NCBI RefSeq assembly: GCF_013407835.1
Contig: NZ_JACCBI010000001.1
Span: 248,001 to 312,000 of the forward strand
Reading direction: 5' to 3'
Source: Agromyces atrinae
Lineage (GTDB): Bacteria > Actinomycetota > Actinomycetes > Actinomycetales > Microbacteriaceae
DNA length: 64,000 nt
Shown here: positions 8,391-18,088 of the stretch, in pieces
Layout: every line of letters begins with the position of its first letter
Position numbering within the stretch: position 1 is the stretch's first letter
Program-made: the position numbers and the translations under genes
Notes under the pieces: generated by a model
What the model saw: the letters and a program-made list of their open reading frames with translations, nothing else
Databases searched by the model: none
What the model was told of the DNA's origin: nothing

Positions 8391-9758
8391 ATGCCCCGAC
8401 TGAGGCGGCTCCGGATGACGCGGTGGCCGAGGCCCACGCGCCGCGGGGTCGTGCTCGTGCTCGTCGGCGTCGTCCTCTTCGCGGTCGCCCTGTTCCTCGA
8501 CCGGCGCGATCTGATCTTCCTCGCTCTCATCGGCGTCGCCCTGCCGCTCGTCGCTCTCGCCTTCGTCGCGTTGCGCCGAATGAGTCTGCACGTGTCGCGC
8601 GCATTCTCGCCGAGCGTCGTCTCGGCGGGAGGCACAGCGCGCGTCTCGCTCCTCGTCACGAACACGGGCCGCCGATCGACCGACTCCGCCCGGTGGAGGG
8701 ACATCTCCCCGTTCGCGGCCGGGGATGATGCGAGCGGACCCGTCCCCGCACTCGGTCGCCACACGGGTGGCTCTCGCGGGGGAGATGACACGGTCGAGCT
8801 CTCGTACTCGATCGACCTCACGCGACGCGGTGTCTTCGGCGTCGGCCCCGTCGCCGTCACGATGAGCGACCCCTTCGGTCTGGCGACGTTCGACCGTGCG
8901 TTCGGCGAAGCGCACGACATCATCGTGACGCCGCGCGTGAGCGTGCTGGGAGGTCCGCGAGGCGGTGCGGCGGCGATCGATGGCGCTCTCCAGGAGCGAC
9001 TGCGTCAGACGATGCCGAACTCCGACGAGCTCATCGCTCGCGAGTACCGACACGGAGATCCCTTGCGGCGTGTGAACTGGCCGGCGACGGCGCGCCACGG
9101 CGAACTCATGGTGCGGCAGGAGGAGCAGCGATCGAACCCGGGCGCCCGCCTCATCATCGACACGTCGATGTCGGGGCATCACCGCCACTCGGTCTTCGAG
9201 CACGCCGATCGGAGCGGTCACGTCGATGCCGGCTTCGAACGCGTCGTCGAGATGGCGGCGTCGGTGGGTGCACACCTGCTGCGCAGCGGTTTCCGACTCG
9301 AGGTCAGTGAGACGGGGCCGAGCATCCTCGAGCCGAGCGTCGAGCGCACGCGAGGCGGCCTCTTCGGCGACTCGCCCACGGAGTTCGCGATGCCTGGCGG
9401 CGATGCCGAGCTGCTCGAGAGCCTCGCTCACCTGCCGACGCCCACGGACCGCACCGACCGGCGCGATGCGCACGACGACGATCCACGGTCGGCCGTGCGA
9501 ACGCCGCTCCGCGTGACACGCACCCCCGGTTTCGCCGTCCTCGCCGACATCGACCTCGACGAGGCCGATGCGCTCGCCGCGCTCGGAGTCGGCTTCGAGC
9601 CGGCGGTCGCCTTCGTCCTCTCCACGGTCGGTGAGGAGGCGCGCGAGAGGCTCGCCGCGTCAGGGTGGACGTGTGTGCCGCTCGGGTACGCCCAGGACCT
9701 CGAGTCGGTCTGGGAATCGGTCGACGTCTCGTCGGGGGTGGTCTCGAATGGCCGCTGA
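8391..9758 (+). CDS. DUF58 domain protein
   Basis: A 455-residue membrane protein. Two hydrophobic helices (about residues 18-35 and 40-58) are followed by a beta-rich extracytoplasmic-like or cytosolic domain and the conserved DUF58 motif YRHGDPLRRVNWPATAR near residues 218-235. DUF58 proteins pair with MoxR ATPases and a transglutaminase-like membrane protein; the role is not established but is thought to concern the cell envelope or complex assembly. The ATG is 4 nt after the moxR stop; a later ATG (8415) just before the first helix is an alternative. The gene overlaps the next by 11 nt, which suggests translational coupling. Confidence 0.88.
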   Translation: MPRLRRLRMTRWPRPTRRGVVLVLVGVVLFAVALFLDRRDLIFLALIGVALPLVALAFVALRRMSLHVSRAFSPSVVSAGGTARVSLLVTNTGRRSTDSARWRDISPFAAGDDASGPVPALGRHTGGSRGGDDTVELSYSIDLTRRGVFGVGPVAVTMSDPFGLATFDRAFGEAHDIIVTPRVSVLGGPRGGAAAIDGALQERLRQTMPNSDELIAREYRHGDPLRRVNWPATARHGELMVRQEEQRSNPGARLIIDTSMSGHHRHSVFEHADRSGHVDAGFERVVEMAASVGAHLLRSGFRLEVSETGPSILEPSVERTRGGLFGDSPTEFAMPGGDAELLESLAHLPTPTDRTDRRDAHDDDPRSAVRTPLRVTRTPGFAVLADIDLDEADALAALGVGFEPAVAFVLSTVGEEARERLAASGWTCVPLGYAQDLESVWESVDVSSGVVSNGR

Positions 9759-12048
9759 CACCAGACGACGGGCTCCGGCGCGGAGCGGGATCGGTCTCGC
9801 CCTGGCGGCTCTGCTCCTCGTGCTCATCTCGTTGACGGCCCTTGCTCCGCTCCTCCAGGGCGCCGGGTGGTGGTGGTCGTCGGCGTTCTTCGCGAGCCTC
9901 ATGCTGCTGGTTCCCGTGGGGCTCCGCGCCCTGCGTCTCCGCCGCGCCTGGATTCCCGTGGTCGACGCTCTGCTCCTCGTCGCGGCCCTGACGCTCTTCT
10001 TCGGCGGCGGATCGGGCTTCCTCGGGTTCATCCCGACCCCGGAGACGATCGGCGTCTTCAGCGCGCTCGTCGATTCAGGGGCCGCGTCGATCCAGCAGCA
10101 GTCCGCCCCCGCGATCGCCACCCCGGGTCTCCTGTTCCTCCTCGCCGTCGGGGCGGGCATCATCGGCTTCGTCACGGATGTCGTCGTGCAGACGCTCCGC
10201 ATGCCGGCGCTCGCCGCGCTGCCGGTGCTCGTGCCTATCGTCGTTCCCGGACTCATCGTCGAGGGCGGCACCGAGTTCGGCATCCTCGTCCTCTCGGGCG
10301 TCGCGTATCTCGTCCTCCTTCGCGTCGACGTCCGCGCCCGCAGATCGGCGATGGATGACGGTGTCGCCGCACCGGGCCCGCGGGGCGCCCGACGGTCCAC
10401 CGTCGGAGCGACGCTCGGACTCGCGGGTGTGGGTCTCCTCGCGGCATCCGTGCTCGCCGCCGCCACACCGAGCATCTCGACGACCTATCTGTTCGGCACG
10501 GGACCGCGCGGCGCGCTCTTCGGCGCGGGGGTCAACCCGTTCATCAATCTCGGCCAGGACCTCCGCCGCGACCTCCCGGTCGACGCGTTCCACTACTCGT
10601 CGGACGAGAACGTCCGCCCGTACTTCTCGCTCATGACGCTCGACAACTTCGACGGGCTCAACTGGCGTGCGGCGTCACGGGAGCTCGACGCCGAGAACAC
10701 GCCCGACGCGATCCCGGCGCCTCCCGGTCTCTCCGACGGAGTCGACCGGTCGACCCAGGAGATCACGGTCGTCATCGACGACCTCAGTACCTCCTGGCTC
10801 CCCGTGCCGTACCCGGCCACGGGTATCGCCGGGCTCGACGGCGAGTGGTTCTGGGAGGAGACGACGCGTTCCATCGCGAGCGCCGACTCGACGACGATCG
10901 GTGAGCGCTACGTCGTCGACGTGCTGCAGCTCGACCCGACGCCCGAGCAGCTGCGAGCGGCGAGCGTCTCCCTCCCCGAGGAGATGGCGCCCTACCTCGC
11001 CCTGCCCGACGGATCGCCGCCCGTGCTCGCCGAGACGGCGCTCGCCGTGACGTCGACGGCCGGCTCGCCGTACGACGCGGCCGTCATGCTGCAGCGGTAC
11101 CTGCGCGGGGCCGACTTCACCTACTCGACCGAGGCTCCCGTCGACGAGGGGTACGACGGGGCGGGTATCGAGATCGTCGCCCGCTTCCTCGAGGAGAAGA
11201 CCGGCTACTGCGTGCACTTCGCCTCGACCATGGCGGTGCTCGCACGCGAGATCGGCATCCCGGCGCGAGTCTCGATCGGATTCACATCGGGTACGTCCGC
11301 GGGAACGGCGTTCGCCGGGCGCACCCGTTTCGACGTCGACACCCACGATCTGCACGCCTGGCCCGAGCTGTACTTCGAGGGCATCGGATGGCTGCCCTTC
11401 GAGCCCACCCCGAGTCGCGGATCCGTTCCCGACTACAGCAGGCCGGCCTCGGTCGACACGTCGGGGGAGGCGGCGCCCGCCGCGCCGTCCGAGTCGAACG
11501 TCAATCCCGACACGGGTCTGCCCGAACTCTCCGACCCTGAGCCCGTCGCTCCCTCCACGACCGCCGCGAGCGAGACGACCTACGAGTGGCTCGGCCTCGC
11601 TGCCCTCGTCGTCTTCATCCTGCTCGTGCCGGCCTTCATCCGTGTCGTCGTGCGAGCGTCGCGCCTGCGTCGGACGAGATCTCCCGACGATCCCGCCGAG
11701 GCGGCCTGGACGGAGATCGGCGCGAGTGCGACCGACCTCGGCTTCGGCCCCCTCGACGTCGAGTCGCCACGGGCCTTCGCGACGCGTCTCGAGACCCAGC
11801 CCGGATTCCGCGATGACGATGCCCGTCGGGCGTTGCGTTCCGCCCTCGTCCGTGTGGAACGCGAACGGTACGGTCGCGCGATCTTGCCGGGGGAGGCGCA
11901 GGACGCCGTGGATGACGCGCGCGACGTCATCCGCTCGCTCGGAGCCGGCCAGTCGCTCCTCGTCCGGGTGCGCTCGGTCGTCCTCCCGATGTCGCTCGCT
12001 CGTTCGCTTCTGGCGTTCGCGGCGGGCAGCGGCCCGCGGCGCGCGTAG
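9748..12048 (+). CDS. transglutaminase-like membrane protein
   Basis: A 766-residue protein with about six to seven N-terminal membrane helices, a large external domain and a single C-terminal helix (the stretch YEWLGLAALVVFILL) followed by a cytosolic DUF4129-like tail. The transglutaminase/cysteine-protease core contains the nucleophile in TGYCVHFASTMAVLAR (Cys about 488) and the histidine in DTHDLHAWPELY (His about 536), with FEPTP completing the triad region. Proteins of this kind always accompany MoxR-DUF58 pairs in actinomycetes, and probably act on the cell surface, either on peptidoglycan or proteins. The substrate is unknown. The start is the ATG inside the end of the DUF58 gene. Confidence 0.88.
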   Translation: MAADTRRRAPARSGIGLALAALLLVLISLTALAPLLQGAGWWWSSAFFASLMLLVPVGLRALRLRRAWIPVVDALLLVAALTLFFGGGSGFLGFIPTPETIGVFSALVDSGAASIQQQSAPAIATPGLLFLLAVGAGIIGFVTDVVVQTLRMPALAALPVLVPIVVPGLIVEGGTEFGILVLSGVAYLVLLRVDVRARRSAMDDGVAAPGPRGARRSTVGATLGLAGVGLLAASVLAAATPSISTTYLFGTGPRGALFGAGVNPFINLGQDLRRDLPVDAFHYSSDENVRPYFSLMTLDNFDGLNWRAASRELDAENTPDAIPAPPGLSDGVDRSTQEITVVIDDLSTSWLPVPYPATGIAGLDGEWFWEETTRSIASADSTTIGERYVVDVLQLDPTPEQLRAASVSLPEEMAPYLALPDGSPPVLAETALAVTSTAGSPYDAAVMLQRYLRGADFTYSTEAPVDEGYDGAGIEIVARFLEEKTGYCVHFASTMAVLAREIGIPARVSIGFTSGTSAGTAFAGRTRFDVDTHDLHAWPELYFEGIGWLPFEPTPSRGSVPDYSRPASVDTSGEAAPAAPSESNVNPDTGLPELSDPEPVAPSTTAASETTYEWLGLAALVVFILLVPAFIRVVVRASRLRRTRSPDDPAEAAWTEIGASATDLGFGPLDVESPRAFATRLETQPGFRDDDARRALRSALVRVERERYGRAILPGEAQDAVDDARDVIRSLGAGQSLLVRVRSVVLPMSLARSLLAFAAGSGPRRA

Positions 12049-12051
12049 ACT
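12046..12051 (+). promoter_or_regulatory. -10-like box TAGACT for yceD
   Basis: TAGACT ends 8 nt before the GTG of yceD and overlaps the transglutaminase stop codon, so yceD-rpmF-rnc-mutM can be transcribed separately with almost no leader. Confidence 0.5.
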
Positions 12052-12059
12052 CGACCCTC

Positions 12060-12626
12060 GTGAGTATCAGGAATTCGCCCTTCGGCGTCAACGTGCGCGA
12101 CCTCATCGGTCGTCCCGGCGAGATGCGCGAGCACGATCTCGAGATCACTCTGACCGAGCAGTGGGGCGAGGGCCTCGTCGCCGTTCAGAACGGCGAGACC
12201 GTCGATGTCGCACTGCGTCTCGAGTCGGTTCACGAGGGCGTCCTCGTGACGGCCGAGGTCGACGCCGAGGCCGACGGACAGTGCGGTCGATGCCTCATCG
12301 ACATCCGCCTTCCGGTCGAAGTCGAGTTCCAGGAGCTTTTCGCGTATCATTCTGAGGAAGCTTCTGAGTATGAGGTTCAAGACGACCACGTGGATCTTGA
12401 ACCACTCATCCGAGATGCGGTAGTGCTGGCACTACCGTTCCAGCCGGTCTGCCGGCCGGACTGCCCCGGACTCGATCCCGAGACCGGACTGCGTCTGGCT
12501 GACCACCCGGAACTCAGCGTGACTGAAGCGACCGACCTGCGATGGTCTGCGCTCACGGATTTTCAAGCTTCCACAGACAGCGGGTCGGGCCAAGAGCCTC
12601 GGTCCGATCAGCAGAGAGAGAGTTAG
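12060..12626 (+). CDS. yceD: YceD/DUF177 family protein
   Basis: A 188-residue protein of the YceD family, which is needed for normal 23S rRNA accumulation and is almost always encoded just before rpmF, as here (2-nt gap). Four cysteines form two pairs: C75 and C78 in CGRC, and C131 and C135 in CRPDC. They could bind a metal. The rest is acidic with long hydrophobic beta-like stretches and has no known catalytic motif. The start is GTG placed directly after a -10 box. Function at the molecular level is not established. Confidence 0.88.
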   Translation: MSIRNSPFGVNVRDLIGRPGEMREHDLEITLTEQWGEGLVAVQNGETVDVALRLESVHEGVLVTAEVDAEADGQCGRCLIDIRLPVEVEFQELFAYHSEEASEYEVQDDHVDLEPLIRDAVVLALPFQPVCRPDCPGLDPETGLRLADHPELSVTEATDLRWSALTDFQASTDSGSGQEPRSDQQRES

Positions 12627-12628
12627 TC

Positions 12629-12832
12629 ATGGCTGTTCCGAAGCGGAAGAAGTCGCGCGCCAACACCCACGCGCGTCGGTCGCAGTGGAAGGCAGAGGCC
12701 CCCACGCTCGTCAAGACCATCGAGAACGGCAAGGTCGTCTACAGCCTTCCCCACCGCGCCAAGGTCGTCGAGGACTCCGCGGGCACCCCGCTGTTCCTCG
12801 AGTACAAGGGCCGCAAGGTCGCTGACGTCTGA
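12629..12832 (+). CDS. rpmF: 50S ribosomal protein L32, cysteine-free form
   Basis: A 67-residue large-subunit ribosomal protein. The N-terminus [18 protein letters not shown] is the L32 signature. The protein has no cysteine at all, so it lacks the CxxC...CxxC zinc ribbon of classical L32; it is the zinc-independent type that many actinomycetes use or induce under zinc shortage. GAGAGAG upstream may serve as a weak Shine-Dalgarno sequence. Co-transcribed with yceD and followed by rnc. Confidence 0.95.
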   Translation: MAVPKRKKSRANTHARRSQWKAEAPTLVKTIENGKVVYSLPHRAKVVEDSAGTPLFLEYKGRKVADV

Positions 12833-12860
12833 TCAGCGCCTCTCCAGCGAACGACCGGTC

Positions 12861-13556
12861 GTGACTGACGCGGAGCCCACGCTCGACTCCCTGAAGGAGA
12901 TCCTCCAGGTCGAGATCGATGCCGATCTGCTCCAACTCGCTCTCACGCACCGGTCTTTCGCGTACGAGAACGGTGGAATACCGACGAATGAGCGTCTCGA
13001 GTTCCTCGGCGACGCCATCCTCGGTCAAGCGGTGACGGTCAGTCTCTTCCGGGACAACCCCGATCTCGACGAGGGCGAGCTCGCCAAGCGACGCGCGAGC
13101 CTCGTGTCGAGTGCGGCTCTCGCCGAGGTCGGTCGCGCGATCGGGCTCGGCCCGCACGTGCGGCTGGGCCGTGGCGAGACGATGACGGGTGGAGCCGACA
13201 AGGGCTCGATCCTCGCCGACACGGTCGAAGCCGTCATCGGCGCGGTCTTCATCGACCGCGGTCCCGATGTGGCCACCGACCTGGTGATGCGACTCATCGG
13301 TCCGCTCATGCGCGACCCCTCGCGCTTCGGCGTCTCGATGGACCCGAAGACGAGCCTGCAGGAGCTCGCAGCGCGGCGCGGACTCGGCTCACCCCTCTAC
13401 GCGGTGACCGAGAGCGGCCCCGACCACAACAAGCACTTCATCGCGACGGTCACGGTCGGCGACCTCGTGCAGGCGTCGGGCGGCGGCTCGAGCAAGAAGG
13501 CCGCTGAGATGGCTGCCGCGCTCGAGGCGTGGTCGTCGATCGCTCCGCGTGCCTGA
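12861..13556 (+). CDS. rnc: ribonuclease III
   Basis: A 231-residue double-strand-specific endoribonuclease that processes rRNA precursors and some mRNAs. The N-terminal RNase III domain carries the signature NERLEFLGDAILG (about residues 43-55) and the second acidic cluster DTVEAVIGAVFID; the C-terminal double-stranded RNA-binding domain ends with KKAAEMAAALEAW. All catalytic acidic residues appear intact. The start is GTG; the end overlaps mutM by 8 nt. Position between rpmF and mutM is the usual actinobacterial order. Confidence 0.96.
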   Translation: MTDAEPTLDSLKEILQVEIDADLLQLALTHRSFAYENGGIPTNERLEFLGDAILGQAVTVSLFRDNPDLDEGELAKRRASLVSSAALAEVGRAIGLGPHVRLGRGETMTGGADKGSILADTVEAVIGAVFIDRGPDVATDLVMRLIGPLMRDPSRFGVSMDPKTSLQELAARRGLGSPLYAVTESGPDHNKHFIATVTVGDLVQASGGGSSKKAAEMAAALEAWSSIAPRA

Positions 13557-14484
13557 ACTCCCCGAGGTCGAGGTCGTCCGTTCCGGGCTCGACCCCGCCG
13601 TCACCGGGGCGACCATCGCGGGCGTCGAGGTCTTCGAACCGCGATCCCTCAAGCGTCATGACGCGGCTACCGGCCGTTTCTCCGATCTCCTCGAGGGGTC
13701 GACGTCGCTCGCGGCCGTCCGCCGCGGCAAGTTCCTCTGGTTTCCGCTCTCCTCCGGGCGTGCGCTCGTCGCGCACCTCGGCATGAGCGGGCAGATTCTG
13801 CTGCGCGCTCCCGGCCATGCCGAAGCGGGTCACCTGCGTCTTCGTCTGCACCTCGACCACCCGACGCACGGTGAGCTCTGGCTCAACTTCGTCGATCAGC
13901 GCATCTTCGGCTCGATGGCCGTCGATCGTCTCGTGCCGACGGACGACGGCGAGATCGCCGGATTCTCGGGCTCGGCGACGGGGGAGTGGCAGCGCTCCCT
14001 GCCGAGCCAGGTCGCGCACATCAGTCGCGACCCGCTCGACCCCGCGTTCGACGACCGGCGCTTCCGCCGAGCCCTCCGATCGCGTTCGTCGGCGATCAAG
14101 CGCGTCATGCTCGACCAGACGGTCGTGAGCGGCATCGGCAACATCTACGCCGACGAGGCGCTCTGGGCCGCGCGCATCCACGCCGAGCAGCCGGCATCCA
14201 CTCTCTCCGACGCCCGCGCCGCGACCCTCCTCGCCGAGGTGCGCGCCGTGCTCCGTCGCGCTCTCGCCGAGGGCGGGACGAGCTTCGACGCGCAGTACGT
14301 CAACGTCAACGGGGCCTCGGGTTACTTCTCACACTCGCTCAACGTCTACGGCAAGCAGGGAGCGGCGTGCCCGCGGTGCGGAACGACGATCGTGCGTGAG
14401 GCCTTCATGAACCGCGGCTCGCACTTCTGCCCGCGCTGTCAGCGGGTGCGGGCGGCGACGCGTCGCGGCGCGGATCCCCGCTGA
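13549..14484 (+). CDS. mutM: formamidopyrimidine-DNA glycosylase
   Basis: A 311-residue bifunctional glycosylase/AP-lyase that removes 8-oxoguanine and other oxidised purines. The N-terminal PELPEVEVV supplies the catalytic proline and glutamate after removal of Met (GTG start). The helix-two-turn-helix motif SGIGNIYADEALW and the C-terminal zinc finger with CPRCGTTI and CPRCQRV are both present. The gene overlaps rnc by 8 nt, so translation is probably coupled. It looks complete. Confidence 0.96.
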   Translation: MPELPEVEVVRSGLDPAVTGATIAGVEVFEPRSLKRHDAATGRFSDLLEGSTSLAAVRRGKFLWFPLSSGRALVAHLGMSGQILLRAPGHAEAGHLRLRLHLDHPTHGELWLNFVDQRIFGSMAVDRLVPTDDGEIAGFSGSATGEWQRSLPSQVAHISRDPLDPAFDDRRFRRALRSRSSAIKRVMLDQTVVSGIGNIYADEALWAARIHAEQPASTLSDARAATLLAEVRAVLRRALAEGGTSFDAQYVNVNGASGYFSHSLNVYGKQGAACPRCGTTIVREAFMNRGSHFCPRCQRVRAATRRGADPR

Positions 14485-14500
14485 TCGGCTCGCCCTCCGG

Positions 14501-14506
14501 TACCGT
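14501..14506 (+). promoter_or_regulatory. -10-like box TACCGT upstream of smc
   Basis: TACCGT lies 48 nt before the smc GTG. Unlike the leaderless promoters nearby, this would give a short leader carrying the GAAAGG Shine-Dalgarno sequence. Confidence 0.35.
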
Positions 14507-14554
14507 GGACGCGAGCGCAGGCCTCGAGTGCCGAGCGCCGTCGAAAGGTGAGCC

Positions 14555-17500
14555 GTGTATCTGAAGAGCCTGACCCTCAAGGGGTTCAAGTCCTTCGCTC
14601 AACCGACCACTTTCGCGTTCGAACCGGGGGTGACGTGCGTCGTCGGCCCGAACGGCTCCGGCAAGTCGAACGTCGTCGACGCCCTCGCCTGGGTCATGGG
14701 CGAGCAGGCCGTGAAGACCCTGCGCGGCGGCAAGATGGAGGACGTCATCTTCGCGGGCACCTCGACGCGCGGGCCGCTCGGCCGCGCGGAGGTCGCCCTC
14801 ACGATCGACAACTCCGACGGTGCGCTTCCGATCGAGTACAGCGAGGTCACCATCTCGCGCACGCTCTTCCGCAACGGTTCGAGCGAGTACGCGATCAACG
14901 GCGACGCGTGTCGACTGCTCGACGTCCAGGAGCTCTTGTCCGACTCGGGTCTCGGCCGAGAGATGCACGTCATCGTCGGCCAGGGCCGCCTCGACTCGGT
15001 GCTGCACGCGAGCGCGGAGGACCGCCGCGGCTTCATCGAGGAGGCCGCCGGAATCCTGAAGCACCGCCGGCGCAAGGAGAAGACCCTCCGCAAGCTCGAT
15101 GCGATGCAGACGAACCTCACGCGGTTGAGTGACCTCGCGGGCGAGATCCGGCGTCAGCTGAAGCCGCTCGGGCGTCAGGCCGAGGTCGCTCGCGAAGCGC
15201 AGACCATCGCCGCCGTCGTCCGCGACGCGCGCGCCCGCCTGCTCGCCGACGAGGTCGTGGGTCTCCGCCGCGCGCTCGACGAGTACGGGCGCAGCGAGCA
15301 CGAGCGCCATTCCGAGCGCATCGTCCTCCAGGAGCAGCTCGAACAGAAGCAACTGCGCATCGCGCGGCTCGAGCAGGCGCAGCAGGGCGACGCCGTCGAT
15401 GACGCGCGCCGCACGAGCTTCGCCCTCGAGTCGGTGCACGAGAAGCTCCGCGGGCTCTTCACCCTCGCGAACCAGAGGCTCGCCCTGCTCGGCGGCGAGG
15501 CGCCGTCGACGGATGCCTCTCCGAGCGTCACCCGAGCGATGATCGACGCTGCCCGAGCCGAGCTCGCCGACCTCCGCATCGAGGTCGAGGCGGCGGGTGT
15601 ACGTCTCGAGGGCGCCCAGGCGGCGACGCGCGGTGCCCGCACCTCCCTCGATTCGGTCGATGCCGAGATCGCGGCGCAGAGTGCGCTCGTCTCGCGTCAC
15701 GACCTTGAGATCTCGAAGCTCACCGGGCAGGCCGATGCCGCCGCATCCCGGCTCGCTGCCGTCCGGGGCGAGGTGCTGCGGCATGAGAACGCCCTCGAGG
15801 CGGCCCGTGAGCGTCGCGAGATCGCGCAGGCGCGCTTCGCCGAGGTCGAACTCGCGGCCGCCGAGAGCGACCTCGGAGACACCGATCTCGACGAGGCGTA
15901 CGAACTCGCACAGGGCGCGGTCTTCGAGGCCGAGGGCGAGATCGAACGGCTCCGCGACGAACTGCACGCCCACGAACGTGAGCGCGATGCCCTGGCTGCG
16001 CGCACGAGTGCGCTCTCGCTCGCCCTCGACGTCGAAGACGGCTCGGCCGAGATCCTCCGAGCCGGTCTCGCCGGGGTGCGCGGCCGCGTCGCCGACGCGG
16101 TGCAGGTGCATCCGGGCTTCGAGACGGCCGTGAACGCCGCCCTCGGCTCGCTCGCGGACGCCGTCCTCGTCGATACGGCCGATCACGCGGTCGCCGCGAT
16201 AAGGTTCGCGGTCGCCTCCGACCTCGGGCGCGTCGACGTCGTCATCGCCGAGTCCTCGGGCGGGCGGCCGAATGCGTGGCCGGATGTCGCGGGCGTCGTC
16301 TCCGCTCGATCCGTGGTGTCGGCTCCGGCCGGTGTGCTCGGCGTCCTCGACTTCGTCGGCATCGCCGACGACCTCGCCGCAGCGCGAACAGCGGCGCCCC
16401 AACTCGCCCAGGCCGCCCTCGGCGGGCCGATCACGCTCGTCACGCGCGCGGGCGACGTGCTCACGGAGTACGTGCTGAGCGGCGGGTCGGGTGACGCCCG
16501 CGGCCGCATCGAACTCATCGCCGAACGCGACACCGCGGCCGAGCGGCTCGACGAGGTCTTCCACGCGATCGAGCGCGCCCGCTTCGCGCTTGCCGAGCAA
16601 CGCGCCCTCGTGCAGAACGCGAAGGAGCAGTCGACGAGGGCCCTCGCGTCGCTCCGCGAGTTCGACGCGCAACTCGCGGCGCGCACCGAGCAGCTGAACC
16701 GCGCGCGCGTGCAGACCGAAGCAGCCGCCGCCGAACTCGAACGCCTCGAGACGACCGAACGCAACGCGCGCGAGCGCGTCGCCGAGGCCGAGGCGGTCGC
16801 GGCGTCGGCGAAGTCCGATCTCGAGACCGCCCGCTCCCGGCCGCGCCCCATGCTCGACGTGTCGGCCCGAGACGCCCTGCTGGTCGAACTCGAGGGTGCG
16901 CGAGAGCGCGAGGTCGAGGCGCGTCTGCACCTCGAGACCGCGCGCGAGCGCGTTCGCGCCGAAGAGCTGCGCATCACCGGCATGGACCGTCAGCTCGAAC
17001 TCGATCGACGCGCAGCCGAGGAGGCCGCGCGCCGTGCCGTCATCCGTCGCCGTCAGCTCGACGCCGCGACGCGCGTCGCCGACGCACTGCCCGCGGTGCT
17101 CACGTCGATCGATGCGGCCGTCGTCGAAGCGAAGCTCGTGCTCGCGAAGGCGGAGCAGGCGCGATCGGAGCAGAACGAGGAACTCGTCGCCCTGCGACGC
17201 GAGGAGTCGGCCCTCCGCGAGCGGTTGCAGGCCGTCACCGAGAACGTGCACGGGCTCGAACTGCAGATCTACGAGAAGAAGCTCCACCTCTCGGGCCTGC
17301 TCGAGCGAGCCGGCAGCGAACTCGGTCTCGTGGAGGACGTCCTCGTCGCCGAATACGGGCCCGAGGAACCGATCCCCGCCGAGGCCGAGGGCGGAGAGCC
17401 GACCGCGTTCGTGCGAGCCGAGCAGGAGCGCCGACTCGCGGCTGCCGACCGCAAGCTCTCGCAGCTCGGTCGGGTCAACCCGCTCGCCCTCGAAGAGTTC

Positions 17501-18073
17501 GCGGCGCTCGAGCAGCGGCACACGTTCCTCACCGAGCAGCTCACCGACCTCACGAACACCCGGAAGGACCTCCTGACGATCATCGAGGAGATCGATGGAC
17601 GCATGGAGTCGATCTTCCGGGCCGCGTTCGAGGACACCCGCATCGCCTTCGGCGAGGTGTTCCCCGTGCTCTTCCCGGGCGGCACCGGATCGATCTCGTT
17701 GACCGACCCCGACAACATGCTGACGACGGGCATCGAGGTCTCGGTCAGGCCCGCGGGGAAGAAGATCGAGCGACTGTCGCTGCTGTCGGGCGGAGAACGA
17801 TCGCTCGCCGCCGTCGCCTTGCTCATCGCGATCTTCAAGGCGCGGCCGAGCCCGTTCTACATCATGGACGAGGTCGAGGCGGCGCTCGACGACGCCAACC
17901 TCGGGCGCCTGCTCACGATCCTCGAAGATCTGCGCGAGTCGAGCCAGCTCATCGTCATCACCCACCAGAAGCGCACGATGGAGATCGCCGACGCCCTCTA
18001 CGGCGTCTCGATGCGTCAGGACGGCGTGTCGGCGGTCGTCGGTCAGCGCGTTCGCGAGGAACGCGCGAGCTGA
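14555..18073 (+). CDS. smc: chromosome segregation protein SMC
   Basis: A 1172-residue SMC ATPase that loads on DNA and compacts and separates chromosomes. Domain order: the N-terminal head with GPNGSGKSN (residues 31-39), a long coiled coil with heptad-like E/R/A/L-rich sequence from about 170, the hinge from about 500 to 650 (GVRGRVADAVQV region), a second coiled coil, and the C-terminal head with the signature LSGGERSLAAVALL (about 1077) and Walker B YIMDEVEAALDD. Starts with GTG after GAAAGG. The length is normal. It is followed in most relatives by ftsY; here an oppositely oriented gene intervenes. Confidence 0.97.
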   Translation: MYLKSLTLKGFKSFAQPTTFAFEPGVTCVVGPNGSGKSNVVDALAWVMGEQAVKTLRGGKMEDVIFAGTSTRGPLGRAEVALTIDNSDGALPIEYSEVTISRTLFRNGSSEYAINGDACRLLDVQELLSDSGLGREMHVIVGQGRLDSVLHASAEDRRGFIEEAAGILKHRRRKEKTLRKLDAMQTNLTRLSDLAGEIRRQLKPLGRQAEVAREAQTIAAVVRDARARLLADEVVGLRRALDEYGRSEHERHSERIVLQEQLEQKQLRIARLEQAQQGDAVDDARRTSFALESVHEKLRGLFTLANQRLALLGGEAPSTDASPSVTRAMIDAARAELADLRIEVEAAGVRLEGAQAATRGARTSLDSVDAEIAAQSALVSRHDLEISKLTGQADAAASRLAAVRGEVLRHENALEAARERREIAQARFAEVELAAAESDLGDTDLDEAYELAQGAVFEAEGEIERLRDELHAHERERDALAARTSALSLALDVEDGSAEILRAGLAGVRGRVADAVQVHPGFETAVNAALGSLADAVLVDTADHAVAAIRFAVASDLGRVDVVIAESSGGRPNAWPDVAGVVSARSVVSAPAGVLGVLDFVGIADDLAAARTAAPQLAQAALGGPITLVTRAGDVLTEYVLSGGSGDARGRIELIAERDTAAERLDEVFHAIERARFALAEQRALVQNAKEQSTRALASLREFDAQLAARTEQLNRARVQTEAAAAELERLETTERNARERVAEAEAVAASAKSDLETARSRPRPMLDVSARDALLVELEGAREREVEARLHLETARERVRAEELRITGMDRQLELDRRAAEEAARRAVIRRRQLDAATRVADALPAVLTSIDAAVVEAKLVLAKAEQARSEQNEELVALRREESALRERLQAVTENVHGLELQIYEKKLHLSGLLERAGSELGLVEDVLVAEYGPEEPIPAEAEGGEPTAFVRAEQERRLAAADRKLSQLGRVNPLALEEFAALEQRHTFLTEQLTDLTNTRKDLLTIIEEIDGRMESIFRAAFEDTRIAFGEVFPVLFPGGTGSISLTDPDNMLTTGIEVSVRPAGKKIERLSLLSGGERSLAAVALLIAIFKARPSPFYIMDEVEAALDDANLGRLLTILEDLRESSQLIVITHQKRTMEIADALYGVSMRQDGVSAVVGQRVREERAS

Positions 18074-18088
18074 TCGGCCGGCTCGGTC

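Noticed and set aside
14405..17965. A minus-strand frame of about 1190 codons opposite smc
   Set aside because: It mirrors the coiled-coil codons of smc (GAG/CTC pattern) and has no recognisable domain or start signal; a shadow of smc.
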